From the NCBI GenBank assembly GCA_964556255.1, contig CAZKVQ010000041.1, positions 1 through 26,400 of the forward strand: a stretch of DNA of 26,400 nucleotides. Direction: 5' to 3'. Positions 15,381-23,893 of the stretch are shown here, piece by piece. The number at the start of each line of letters is the position of its first letter. Within the stretch, counting starts at the first letter, position 1. The notes beneath the pieces were generated by a model. That model was not told the origin of the DNA and searched no databases. It saw only the letters and a list, made by a program, of their open reading frames with translations. Both the position numbers and the translations under genes were made by a program. This DNA comes from JACJWR01 sp964556255 (GTDB taxonomy: Bacteria; Actinomycetota; Actinomycetes; S36-B12; UBA10799).

Positions 15381-17285
15381 TCAGGTGATGTGGCTGGACA
15401 TGGTGACCGTCCGATCGAGCGGAAGCTTGTAGAACTTCACCGGATCGGCTGCGGCATTCTTCAGGATCTTGAAAGCCCTACCCAACGGTCCCGGCAATCC
15501 CGGGATGCGAGCGAAGCCGATGTCGAAGCGCGAGACGTACCAGGTGGCTTCCTCCAGGCTCGCCTCCTCCAACAGGAAGGGGTGTTTGTCGACAACCAAC
15601 TGCAGCCGGTCGGGAAGGTTCACGCGGTCATTGAAGCCGTAGGACAGTTCGATGAACCAGATACCGTCATCGGCACCCAGGGAGTCGAATCGGACGCCCT
15701 CCAGTGGATCGACATGAGGTACGTCCGCCGTGACCACTGACACCAGCAGGGCGTGGTCGTGAAGGACGCCGAAACGTTCGACGGTTGCCCGCATCGACAG
15801 GGGCACCGTGTCTGCGTCGGTGTGCAGGTATACCGCCGTTGTCGGCAGCCGAGGGATGCGTTCCATCGTGACGTGCTTGATGAATCGAGGGAGGGAGCCC
15901 TCGCGGTCACGGCGCGCGGAGGTCACGTAGGCCACGCCGACGTGCCAGATCCACAGGCTGGAGAACAAGGCGGCGGCGATGAGCAGGGCGAACCAGCCGC
16001 CGGTGAGGAGTTTCGGCAAGCACGACAGCAACAGCAAGAGGTCGATGGTCAAGAAGAAGACCGCGCCGAGCAGCACCAGAAGCCGGTTGAATCCCATACG
16101 ACGGGCGAGGGTGAAGAAGAGCACGGTCGTGATCCCCATGCAGCCCACGACGGACAGGCCGTAGGCATCGGCCAGCTGGGCCGAGGAGGGGAAGACCAGC
16201 ACGACCACGACGACGGCTATCAACAACGCCCAGTTGATGAAAGCCACGTACACCTGACCGCGCGTTCCAGACGGGTAGCGCACCCTGATGCGCGGGAGCA
16301 GTGACAACTTGGTCGCCTGCGAGGTCAGCGAGAACGCGCCAGAGATGACGGCCTGGGCCGCAATCACGGTGGCCACGGCGGCGAGCAGAGTCAACGGCAA
16401 CACCAGCGGTGACGGCACGGTGGAGTAGAAGAGGTTGCTGGGGGCGACGCTCGAACCCAGCAGTTTTGCGCCCTGCCCGAAGTAGTTGAGCGCGAGTGCC
16501 GGGAACGCCACGAAGAGCCAGGCGCGAACGATGGCGGGGCGCCCGAAGTGACCCAGGTCCGAATACAGGGCCTCGGCGCCGGTGACGGCCAGCAGCCCAA
16601 CGGCTAAGGCGGCGAGGAACAGCCCGGGATTGCTGGTGGCGAAGCGCAAGCCGTAGAACGGGTTGAGGGCAGCAAGCACGGCAGGACGTTGCGCCACCTG
16701 CGCGACGCCGACGACGGCGAGGACGCCGAACCAGAGCAGCATCACCGGGCCGAACAGGGCGGCGATGCGAGAGGTGCCAAGTCGTTGAACCGCGAACAGC
16801 ACGACCACGATCAGCAGAACGACGGGGACCACGACGGGTGTCAGCGAAGGTGAAACCACCTCAGCACCCTCCACCGCGCTGAGGATGGAGATCGCCGGAG
16901 TTATCACCGCGTCACCGAGGAACAGAGATGCGCCGGCGAGGCCGAGCACTGTGACGATCAAGGTCGACCTCGAAGTGGTCAACTTCTCGCGCAGCAACGT
17001 GAAGAGGGCGACGATCCCGCCCTCGCCATCGTTGTCCGCGCGGAGAACCAGCGACGCGTACTTGACGGTGACGACCGCGGTGATCAACCAGAAGACCATC
17101 GACAGCACGCCGAGCACGTTGTCCTGGCTTGGCTGCAGATGCAGGGAGGCCGTGGGAGAGAAGAGCAGGCCCATGGCATACAGCGGTGACGTACCGATAT
17201 CTCCGAACACGGTTCCCAGCGCCGCCAGGCTCAGCAGGGCAGCAGCGCCGAACCGCCGTGTTGAAGGGTCGGCGTCGTTGGTCAC
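15381..17285 (-). CDS. kup: Kup-family potassium transporter
   Basis: 634-aa membrane protein that imports K+, probably with H+, across the plasma membrane. The family signature GDIGTSPLYA is at residues 28-37, followed by about twelve membrane helices to residue 440 (including the DNDGEGG loop conserved in Kup proteins). A soluble C-terminal domain of nearly 190 residues completes the usual length. The start is the GTG at 17285, which overlaps the TGA of the ATP-grasp gene as GTGA, so translation is coupled to it. That an ATP-grasp ligase-like protein is made from the same message just before Kup is unusual and may mean it acts on, or regulates, the transporter. No c-di-AMP riboswitch was recognised upstream. 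Confidence 0.95.
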   Translation of the reverse strand: MTNDADPSTRRFGAAALLSLAALGTVFGDIGTSPLYAMGLLFSPTASLHLQPSQDNVLGVLSMVFWLITAVVTVKYASLVLRADNDGEGGIVALFTLLREKLTTSRSTLIVTVLGLAGASLFLGDAVITPAISILSAVEGAEVVSPSLTPVVVPVVLLIVVVLFAVQRLGTSRIAALFGPVMLLWFGVLAVVGVAQVAQRPAVLAALNPFYGLRFATSNPGLFLAALAVGLLAVTGAEALYSDLGHFGRPAIVRAWLFVAFPALALNYFGQGAKLLGSSVAPSNLFYSTVPSPLVLPLTLLAAVATVIAAQAVISGAFSLTSQATKLSLLPRIRVRYPSGTRGQVYVAFINWALLIAVVVVVLVFPSSAQLADAYGLSVVGCMGITTVLFFTLARRMGFNRLLVLLGAVFFLTIDLLLLLSCLPKLLTGGWFALLIAAALFSSLWIWHVGVAYVTSARRDREGSLPRFIKHVTMERIPRLPTTAVYLHTDADTVPLSMRATVERFGVLHDHALLVSVVTADVPHVDPLEGVRFDSLGADDGIWFIELSYGFNDRVNLPDRLQLVVDKHPFLLEEASLEEATWYVSRFDIGFARIPGLPGPLGRAFKILKNAAADPVKFYKLPLDRTVTMSSHIT

Positions 17286-18130
17286 GGCTGTGCCTTCGGA
17301 CCGGCTTCGAGGCAGAACCTGGCGATGATGTCGGCGAGGTTCACGCCCGTGACCCGCTCAACGACGGTCAAGTGGGGCGACGGGTCCACCTTGATCACCA
17401 ACGGACCACGCTGGGTGCTGGTCACCTCGACTTCGCCGATATCGAGTCCGATGCTCTCGCAGGCGTGAATCGCGAGGTCGGCCTGCCGGAACGACGGGTA
17501 GTGGCCCGACCACGTGGCACCCTCATTCGCGTTGGTCTTCCATTTGCCGGCACCTGCCTGCGAGCGACCCGCCGCTACGACCTGACCTCCTACGACCACC
17601 ATCGAGAGGGTCTCTGCGGCATCGGGGACGTAGGTCTGGGCCAGCACAACGCTGTCCGACAGCAGATTCACGAGGTTTTCCAGGTCGGCCAGGGATCCGA
17701 CGAGGTGAACACCCGCTCCCTCCGACGCCACGTCGGTCTTCACAATCAGGGGCAGTCCGAGCGAAGCGACCACCTCGCCGAGGTCGGTACTCTCGCTAAT
17801 CCGTATCGTGCGCGGCACCGGAATGCGCGCGGCTCGGTACGCACCCGCTTGATGTTGTTTGCTCGAGGCGATCCGGACGGCGTGGGGCGGATTGATGATC
17901 CGGGCAGAGATCGGGGCGTCATCGATCAACGCGTCGAATCCGGCCAGCAACTCCTCCCGGTCGGGTTCGTCACCGCGGATCCGGGACAGCACGACGTCGG
18001 ATGGGCCGATCTCTGTGTGCGAAGTCGAGGCCCACCGCGGTTCCCCGCCTGCCTCCGCGACGGAGGCGAATATTCTCCGCGTCCCGGGTCCGGGGTCGGT
18101 TCGGGTAACAATGTGCACGACGCCCGGCAC
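17282..18130 (-). CDS. RimK-like ATP-grasp protein with altered metal site
   Basis: 282-aa cytoplasmic protein of the ATP-grasp family, nearest in layout to RimK and related amino-acid ligases: an N-terminal domain (about 1-85), a Lys-bearing ATP lid (K131 in IVKTDVASEGAGV), KWKTNANEGA (196-205) where RimK has R-x-N-x-x-x-GG, and a C-terminal metal loop. In that loop RimK has E-V-N-x-SPG, but here it reads K247-V-D249-PSP. Loss of the metal-binding Glu may weaken or change catalysis. The start is taken as GTG 18130 because GGGAGG sits 7 nt upstream; a TTG at 18145 lies upstream of the ribosome-binding site. It overlaps kup by GTGA. Substrate unknown. Confidence 0.8.
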   Translation of the reverse strand: MPGVVHIVTRTDPGPGTRRIFASVAEAGGEPRWASTSHTEIGPSDVVLSRIRGDEPDREELLAGFDALIDDAPISARIINPPHAVRIASSKQHQAGAYRAARIPVPRTIRISESTDLGEVVASLGLPLIVKTDVASEGAGVHLVGSLADLENLVNLLSDSVVLAQTYVPDAAETLSMVVVGGQVVAAGRSQAGAGKWKTNANEGATWSGHYPSFRQADLAIHACESIGLDIGEVEVTSTQRGPLVIKVDPSPHLTVVERVTGVNLADIIARFCLEAGPKAQP

Positions 18131-18279
18131 CTCACCACCTCCCAACGGACGCTAGCAGTCAGTCCGGCGCTTCATGTCTGACAGCAGGGTTCTTGAGGTC
18201 GTCAAGCCTAGGAGATGCCCGGGATCCCCGCCGCATGGACGCGCGCCTTCCCGGTGCTGTGGATACCGGGGGGGGCGAC

Positions 18280-19488
18280 CTAGTAGGGCGCCGCGACGGC
18301 CTTGGCCCAGGCCGTGTCCACGTGGAACTCACCGTTCGTGACCTTGGTGACGACCACCGTGGCGGGATCACGGTTGCCCGTCGTCGGCTGGATGGCGACC
18401 GACCCGGTCCAACCGCTCCACTTCGACACGTTCGCCAGGTAGGTATTGAGTTCGGTGTAGTTGAATCCGCCCACCTGCTTCGCGCCGTCGACCAGGAAGT
18501 TCAGCGAGTCGAAGGTGTACGGGCTCCAGGTTCCCGGCGGCTGGTTGAACTGCTGCTGGAACGCAGCGACCCGGGGTGCCGATCCGGTGAAGTCGTTGGG
18601 AGCCGGCACCCCAACGACCGTGCATCGAGGCGCCGCCGCCGCGGCCTTCTTGATGTAGCCCAGGTCGTAGGAGGCGTAGTCGAGTAGGCAACGGTAGGTG
18701 TTCGAGCCTGCTGGTGCGGTCGTCATCTCCTGGGCGATTGTGGCGCCCTCAGGGAAGTAGACCGCCGAGTAGACCATGTCGGGGTTGGCGGCCATCACTT
18801 GCTGCAGCACGTCGGCATAGCTCGCCTGCCCCGGCGAGATCGGTTGGTACGTCGTGACCTTCACTCCGGACGCCTCCAGTTTTGCCTTGACGGCTGCGGA
18901 CGTGGAGGTGGTGTAGTTCTGGGTGGAGTCGTAGATGATGGCGACCGACTTGGCCGTGTAGAACTTCGTGAGGGCATCAGCCGTCACGGGCGCGATCTGA
19001 CTCGTCATGGGCTGCAGGGTGAAACCCTTGCCATCGGTGGCGTTGTCCGATGTTAGGCGGATGGGAACGATGCCAGCTTTCTGGTAGAGCGGAAGAGTCT
19101 GCACGCCGACGCTGGAGTTGTACGGGCCGATGACGCCGTTGAGTCCGCCCGCAATGGCCGCGTTCGCTGCCGCGACCCCAGTGGTCGGGTTCGCGGCATC
19201 ATCGATCTGGACGATCTCGACTTTCCGGCCGAGAACGCCGCCAGCCGCGTTGACCTGGTCCGCGGCAAGCTGTGCTCCCTGCAACATTCCCTGTCCCAGC
19301 GTGCTCTGGTCACCGGTCAGGGGTGCCTCAACGCCGATTCGCCACGTCCCCGCGCTCGCGCTGCCGGAGTTCCCAGCACTCGGGCTGCCGCTGGTGGTAG
19401 TCGTCGCGTTGGACCCGCAGGCCACGGCCGACAGGGCCATCAGGCAGCTGATCGAGAGCGCCAGCGCTGTTCGCTTGTTTCTACCCAT
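18280..19488 (-). CDS. Branched-chain-amino-acid-type ABC substrate-binding lipoprotein
   Basis: 402-aa lipoprotein of the LivK/type I periplasmic-binding fold. The signal peptide ends in the lipobox AVAC (Cys24), followed by a Ser/Thr/Gly-rich tether to about residue 47. The mature fold opens with WRIGVEAPLTGDQSTLGQGMLQGAQLAADQVNAAGG, the family signature start, and includes VIGPYNSS and the hinge region (YTFDSLNFLVDGAKQ). Ligand may be an amino acid, urea, amide or other small solute. No permease or ATPase of the class is in the window, so it is an orphan here. The ATG at 19488 follows GAGGGG by a few bases. Its downstream neighbour (ATP-grasp/kup) is 149 bp away. Confidence 0.88.
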   Translation of the reverse strand: MGRNKRTALALSISCLMALSAVACGSNATTTTSGSPSAGNSGSASAGTWRIGVEAPLTGDQSTLGQGMLQGAQLAADQVNAAGGVLGRKVEIVQIDDAANPTTGVAAANAAIAGGLNGVIGPYNSSVGVQTLPLYQKAGIVPIRLTSDNATDGKGFTLQPMTSQIAPVTADALTKFYTAKSVAIIYDSTQNYTTSTSAAVKAKLEASGVKVTTYQPISPGQASYADVLQQVMAANPDMVYSAVYFPEGATIAQEMTTAPAGSNTYRCLLDYASYDLGYIKKAAAAAPRCTVVGVPAPNDFTGSAPRVAAFQQQFNQPPGTWSPYTFDSLNFLVDGAKQVGGFNYTELNTYLANVSKWSGWTGSVAIQPTTGNRDPATVVVTKVTNGEFHVDTAWAKAVAAPY

Positions 19489-19507
19489 GCCCCTCGCCCC
19501 TCTGGCG

Positions 19508-19738
19508 TCAGGGGCACCCCGCTGGCGCAGCCGCACTGCGTCGCCCCTCATACCCCACCGTATCCCTGCGCTCGGCAGGTGACGGGATGACCTCCGGCCT
19601 CGGCTGTGGGCCGCCTGGTTGGTCAGGGCCGCGCGCAAGGTCCCGCAAGGTGTAGAGCATCTCCTCGATCGTGTTCTCGACTTCCCTGAGGGTCTCCGTC
19701 TGACCCTCGTGGTCGTCGCGTGAGCCGAACGTGTACAT
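19508..19738 (-). CDS. Small hypothetical protein, 76 aa
   Basis: 76-aa protein that I do not recognise. The first 37 residues form a likely amphipathic helix rich in Glu and Leu (TETLREVENTIEEMLYTL), and the rest is Pro/Arg/Ala-rich and probably disordered, so a small coiled-coil or partner-binding protein is possible. The ATG at 19738 has GGAGAG 5 nt upstream, the best reason to call it a gene. The stop lies 19 bp before the start of the binding lipoprotein gene, so they may be co-transcribed. The longer open frame extending upstream through the APC gene is a shadow. Coding status is moderately sure. Confidence 0.55.
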   Translation of the reverse strand: MYTFGSRDDHEGQTETLREVENTIEEMLYTLRDLARGPDQPGGPQPRPEVIPSPAERRDTVGYEGRRSAAAPAGCP

Positions 19739-19837
19739 GATGACTCTCCTTAGCCCAAGGGCAATAAGCGCTGCCCAGCAAGCCCTTTCGCGGCGGTTCC
19801 ACCTCCAGTGTGCCCGGACCGTCCGCATCACCGATAC

Positions 19838-19869
19838 GGACTTTGGTCCTAGTGGGCCGGCGGCCCACT
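19838..19869 (-). terminator. Tandem hairpins at the end of the APC permease gene
   Basis: A perfect 8-bp stem, AGTGGGCC (19851-19858) with GGCCCACT (19862-19869) and a 3-nt loop, lies over the last codons and stop of the permease gene. GGAC/GTCC with loop TTTG (19838-19849) follows directly on the minus strand. There is no U-tract. Position and stem strength suggest transcription ends here before the small gene at 19508-19738. Confidence 0.5.
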
Positions 19870-21144
19870 GCGGCCGGATACTAGGAATCCCACGACCAGG
19901 CATGTCGCCATCGCGGCAGCCAGCACGACCCACGGAGCGACCGGGCCGTTGCGGATCACGTCCACGAGCAGGAAGCCAAAAAGCAGGGCGTTTACGGCGA
20001 CGGCGCTCACGAGGGGCAACCGCCGCGCACCGGTTTGTCGGTGTCGACGAAGGTGCCCCACGTTGATGACCGCGTACAACGCGAGGAAGGACAGGCTCAC
20101 CATCGGTCCAATCGCGGTCAGCGGGAAGGCGATAACGAGCAGCGCGACGACGGCACCCACGAGGACGATCATGGTGGTCGTCGGCTGATCCGATTCTCCG
20201 GCTGTTCGTGTGGGCAGGGCGCCGTGCTGGGCGAGATCGACCCCTATCCGGGAACTGCTGAAGACGGCGGCGTTCACGGCGGCCGCGGTAGCGAGCAAAG
20301 CCGCCAGGCACATCGTGATGAGACCGAAGGTGCCGGCGACAGCAGCCGCTGCATCGGCCAGTAATTGCCCGCCGGCACCAGTGACTTCAGCGGCGGGGAG
20401 CGCGGACACCACCATCAGACCGACGATGACGTAGACGATCGCCACCACGGCAAGTGAGATCGCTACCGCACGGGGCACCGTCCGGCGCGGTGTGGCGAAC
20501 GAGGGTGCGGCGTTGGTGATCACAGCGAAACCTTGCAACGTCACATACAGGATGGCGGCCCCAGCAAGGAACCCGCCCACGCCACCGGGAGCCTGCCACG
20601 TCGAGGGACGTGAGACCCCGTGCAGCACGCCTGCGAACACCAGAACCCCCAGGGCAACCGCTTCAATGAGCAGGATGAACAGCTGCCAGCGAACCAGCGC
20701 TCGGAGTCCGAGCAGGTTCGCGACGGCGAACACGACTACGACGACGGCGGCGATGGCACGAGTTGGTCCGTCATGCGACCAGCCGGTCAGAGCGGCCGCG
20801 TAGGCGGCGAAGCCGGCTGCCTGCAGGGCGGTGGACAGCAGGTAAGCCACCCATTGGAAGAGATTCAGTGCCTGGGCAACGCCCCCGCGCCCGAAACCTA
20901 GGTAGATGAACTCCGCGGGTCCCCCGGTGCTGGGGAAGGCAGCGCTCCATTTGGCGTACGAGTAGGCCGAGAGCGAGATCGCCAAGCCCGCTGCGACGAA
21001 CGCCATCGGCAGCAGGGTTCCGGTGCGTTCGGCGGCGACGCCGGTCAGCGTGAAAACGCCGGCCCCGAGGATCCCGCTGATCCCCAGAACAACTGCCGCC
21101 CGCAGCCCGAGGCCGCCGGACTGCGCAGGTCCTGGCTGGGGCAC
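19849..21144 (-). CDS. APC-superfamily amino acid permease
   Basis: 431-aa secondary transporter with about twelve membrane helices. GISGILGAGVFTLTG near the N-terminus is the APC-family helix-1 Gly-rich break that binds the amino-acid backbone, and SAYSYAKWSAAFPSTGGPAEFIY is the conserved helix-3 region. Substrate is probably an amino acid or amine; closer assignment is not possible. GTG at 21144, 8 nt after the stop of the metallophosphoesterase, is preferred; an in-frame GTG at 21189 would overlap that gene by 37 bp. Neither has a clear Shine-Dalgarno, which fits coupling to the upstream gene. It ends in a tandem hairpin. Confidence 0.88.
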   Translation of the reverse strand: MPQPGPAQSGGLGLRAAVVLGISGILGAGVFTLTGVAAERTGTLLPMAFVAAGLAISLSAYSYAKWSAAFPSTGGPAEFIYLGFGRGGVAQALNLFQWVAYLLSTALQAAGFAAYAAALTGWSHDGPTRAIAAVVVVVFAVANLLGLRALVRWQLFILLIEAVALGVLVFAGVLHGVSRPSTWQAPGGVGGFLAGAAILYVTLQGFAVITNAAPSFATPRRTVPRAVAISLAVVAIVYVIVGLMVVSALPAAEVTGAGGQLLADAAAAVAGTFGLITMCLAALLATAAAVNAAVFSSSRIGVDLAQHGALPTRTAGESDQPTTTMIVLVGAVVALLVIAFPLTAIGPMVSLSFLALYAVINVGHLRRHRQTGARRLPLVSAVAVNALLFGFLLVDVIRNGPVAPWVVLAAAMATCLVVGFLVSGRSGPPAH

Positions 21145-21152
21145 GTTCGTGG

Positions 21153-22613
21153 TCAGCCGCAGTTGATCTGCCGGTCGGCCAACGAGCACGTGGCCAGGGT
21201 CGCCCCGGTGAACTCCTTCTGCACGATTTGCCAGTCACCGGCCTGGGCCGTGGGTGTCGCCAAGGCATACCCATATTTCGTGGCGGTCCACAGCGACGTC
21301 GCGTTCGGGTACGGCGCCAAGCCGGGCACGAGCGGAGTGCCATCGGCCTTCGTCAGTGGGCCATACGCGGGTATGTAGTAGCCCTTGAGGTTCGTCGGAT
21401 CGAGCAGCGCCCCGCCGTTGCCCATCACGAGGCTGCCGGGCTGGCCAGGGATCTGGACCGCCTGGGCGTAATGGTTGTGACTTGACAGGATCATCGAGTA
21501 GTTACCGAGCAGTCCATAGGAAGCGACCATTTGGCCATCGGAACTCCACGTCTCGGCCAGCGGATCGTCCTTGGGCAGATTGACATCGCTGATCAGCGAG
21601 AAGATCGGTCGGTGGGTCACCAGCCACGACTCGCGGCCGGGCTGTGGTGTGGTGAGTGCCGCGGCCTCTTGATACGAGACCCGCTGACGGGCCACCCAGT
21701 CGGTCAACTCCTTGTCCGTCCCGTAGGCGTTATCGACCATGGCCACCCGCAGTGTTCGCCCGTTCGGGACGGCAAGATCAAAGGCCCAGGTGGGCGTGGT
21801 CTGCGGTTTCGCGGCCTTCAGGCCCTCGGATGTCATCACCGGGGCGCATGTGGCCTCATTGCCCGGTCGAGGGTCGAAGTAGAGGAAGAACCCGTTGCCT
21901 GCGCGACCGCAGTCCTCGTGGTTGCCTCGAAGGAAGGCGATCGGGGCCACGGAGAACATCGGGGTCATCGGCTTGATCGCCTCGTAGAGCCAACCCTGGT
22001 CGTTCTCGTCGAACGGCATCCCCTTGGTGGGGGCTGGTCCTGGGCTGCACTTCGCCGCCTCTTCGGCCGGGCAGGGGATCTCCCGGTAGTAATAGTCCCC
22101 TGGGTTGAGGATCACATCCGGCTTGGCGGCGGCAATCTGGGAGGCAATGCGTCCGAGCGGCCAGGCATCGGGGTTATTGCAGTCCTGGATGCGCTTGTCG
22201 TCAACACGGCATCCTGAGTCGGCGAAGATCGCGATTTGATCGACCTGAGCGGGAATCGTCGCCGGGATGCTCAGCCCGGCGATGTCGGCCTCGGTCAGGC
22301 CGGTGGGTAGCGGTGCGCTGCAGGAGAGCACCGTGGCGAAGGCCGGGGCCGCGGTGGCGCCGGGTCGCCGCTCGGTCATCGGGATCGTCACTTTGCCTTG
22401 CGAGCCCTTCGCCTTGATAGAGGGGCAGGGAGCGTCGATCGGCACCAGAGCGCGAGCGACGAGTTGAGACTCGGAGACGTCTTTGGGGGCTACGAGAGTG
22501 AAGGCGGCCAACGGGGCATGCGCATTGTCGGTGGCCGCCCGGGCCAAGGAGAAGAACAGCGCGCCCGTGATCGCGACCACCAGGATTCCGATGAACCAAT
22601 AGGCAATCCGCAT
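21153..22613 (-). CDS. Membrane-anchored metallophosphoesterase
   Basis: 486-aa protein with one N-terminal membrane segment (about residues 4-26) and a large outside domain, so it acts on the cell surface. Calcineurin-like metal motifs occur in order: ADSGC with D132 (the usual DxH is DxG here), PGD (171-173), RGNHED (229-234), H334 in VTHRP, and SHNHY with H379 and H381 in place of GHxH. Many Cys around residues 135-190 and 235-256 suggest disulfides. A phosphomonoesterase or diesterase role is likely, substrate unknown. The ATG at 22613 has no Shine-Dalgarno but has TAGCAT exactly 6 nt upstream, so an internal leaderless promoter adds to any read-through from the MFS gene 29 bp above. Confidence 0.85.
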   Translation of the reverse strand: MRIAYWFIGILVVAITGALFFSLARAATDNAHAPLAAFTLVAPKDVSESQLVARALVPIDAPCPSIKAKGSQGKVTIPMTERRPGATAAPAFATVLSCSAPLPTGLTEADIAGLSIPATIPAQVDQIAIFADSGCRVDDKRIQDCNNPDAWPLGRIASQIAAAKPDVILNPGDYYYREIPCPAEEAAKCSPGPAPTKGMPFDENDQGWLYEAIKPMTPMFSVAPIAFLRGNHEDCGRAGNGFFLYFDPRPGNEATCAPVMTSEGLKAAKPQTTPTWAFDLAVPNGRTLRVAMVDNAYGTDKELTDWVARQRVSYQEAAALTTPQPGRESWLVTHRPIFSLISDVNLPKDDPLAETWSSDGQMVASYGLLGNYSMILSSHNHYAQAVQIPGQPGSLVMGNGGALLDPTNLKGYYIPAYGPLTKADGTPLVPGLAPYPNATSLWTATKYGYALATPTAQAGDWQIVQKEFTGATLATCSLADRQINCG

Positions 22614-22625
22614 ACTTCGATGCTA
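22614..22625 (-). promoter_or_regulatory. Leaderless -10 box of the metallophosphoesterase gene
   Basis: TAGCAT (22625-22620) is separated by 6 nt from the ATG at 22613. It lies in the 29-bp gap after the MFS gene and indicates the phosphoesterase and permease can be transcribed independently of it. No clear -35. Confidence 0.55.
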
Positions 22626-22642
22626 GGCGCAAACGGTCTTCG

Positions 22643-23893
22643 TTACCGGACCCGGTCTGAGTCTCCCCGGGTAGCCAGCCCGGGTGTCAGGGCTTTGACC
22701 CGCCACGCGAACCACACCACCGCGAGTGACGCGCCCAGCGCGGCTGCGGCACCGACGATCAGGGCAGTCGACACTCCGGCGTGGTACATCGCGACGCCAA
22801 GGAGATAACTTCCCACAGCGGCGGCCGCGGTGATGGTGGCGAACAGCACGGCCAACATGGCCGAACGGCTGCCCGCAGAGACAACCAGCTGCATCGTCGC
22901 TGAGCCCGCCGTGAACACGACCTCCATGCACATCCCAATGACTACGAGCAGCAGGACCGCGAGCCAGACTTGCTCCGTCGCTCCGAGAAGGGCAAGGGGT
23001 ACGGCGCTACCCAGGCAGCCGGCGAGCAGGATCCGCACGGGCCCGGCGCCACGTGACTGGGCCCTGCGCAGCAGAGGATTGACGATCACCGAACCACAGG
23101 CAAGCGCTGACATGAAGAGCGACACCATCAACGGATTCGGACTTTCGCGAGCCGCAATGGCTGCCAGTTGGGACTGCACCGGGTCGACCAGGAGGTAGAA
23201 CACCACCAACCCAGCCAGCACGACTGTCGCCACCGGTGTTCGAACGCCGCGCGACACTTGGGCCCAGAATCCCTCCTTGCGGGCAAGCACCTGTCCTTCT
23301 CGGATCTCACCGCGTCTGATCGGCATGCGCATGATGACGGCAGCGAAAACCAGGAAACTGGCGGCGTTGAACAGGATCACGACCCCCAGGCCAGACAGCA
23401 GCACGAGCGCACCGCCAACAACCGGACCGACCACTCGCGCCACACCGTAGGCCGCACCCGAGTCCGCGATCGCGTGCGGTCGCAGGGCCCCAGGGACGCT
23501 GTCCGGCAGGACTTGTGCCAGCGAGGTTGAGCCAAGGGAAGAGACTCCCGCCAGCAGTACGAAGAGCACGTACAGGGCGGCCAGGGGCAGGTTCGTCGTC
23601 TGCGCCCAGAGTCCTGCTGCGAGACAGATGACCGCTTGGATGATCTGGGCGCCGGCGGCGACCCCTTGCAGCGGATATCGGTTCGCGAGCAGGCCGCCGA
23701 TCGGCGATGCTGCCACCGACGCCGCCAAAGACAGGGACGTCAGAATTCCCAGCGCACGGGGGTCGCCGGTTATGTGGAAGACGTACCAAGAGACGGCGGT
23801 GATCTGGGCGTACGTGCCGATGCCGCCTAGGATCCGGCCACCGATGAATCCCGCGGCGCCGGGCGCCGCCATCACCGAGTCGGTCGACCCCAC
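22643..23893 (-). CDS. MFS exporter-type transporter
   Basis: 416-aa major facilitator with about twelve membrane helices. The layout (GGRILGGIGTYAQITAVSWYVFHIT near the start, GLLANRY after helix 2, RVVGPVVGGAL in helix 5) is that of the MFS_3/EntS-like group, which exports drugs, siderophores or other small molecules. Substrate unknown. The start is the GTG at 23893, since TAGTTT lies exactly 6 nt upstream and no Shine-Dalgarno is seen; an ATG 7 codons in is an alternative. A perfect inverted repeat covers the start codon and -10 box, so the gene is probably under a dedicated repressor, which is not encoded next to it. Confidence 0.87.
   Translation of the reverse strand: MGSTDSVMAAPGAAGFIGGRILGGIGTYAQITAVSWYVFHITGDPRALGILTSLSLAASVAASPIGGLLANRYPLQGVAAGAQIIQAVICLAAGLWAQTTNLPLAALYVLFVLLAGVSSLGSTSLAQVLPDSVPGALRPHAIADSGAAYGVARVVGPVVGGALVLLSGLGVVILFNAASFLVFAAVIMRMPIRRGEIREGQVLARKEGFWAQVSRGVRTPVATVVLAGLVVFYLLVDPVQSQLAAIAARESPNPLMVSLFMSALACGSVIVNPLLRRAQSRGAGPVRILLAGCLGSAVPLALLGATEQVWLAVLLLVVIGMCMEVVFTAGSATMQLVVSAGSRSAMLAVLFATITAAAAVGSYLLGVAMYHAGVSTALIVGAAAALGASLAVVWFAWRVKALTPGLATRGDSDRVR

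Noticed and set aside
18131..18279. Promoter for the ATP-grasp/kup pair (TTGACG and TAGCGT candidates)
   Set aside because: The two boxes do not have workable spacing with each other, and TAGCGT would start the RNA inside the ribosome-binding site.
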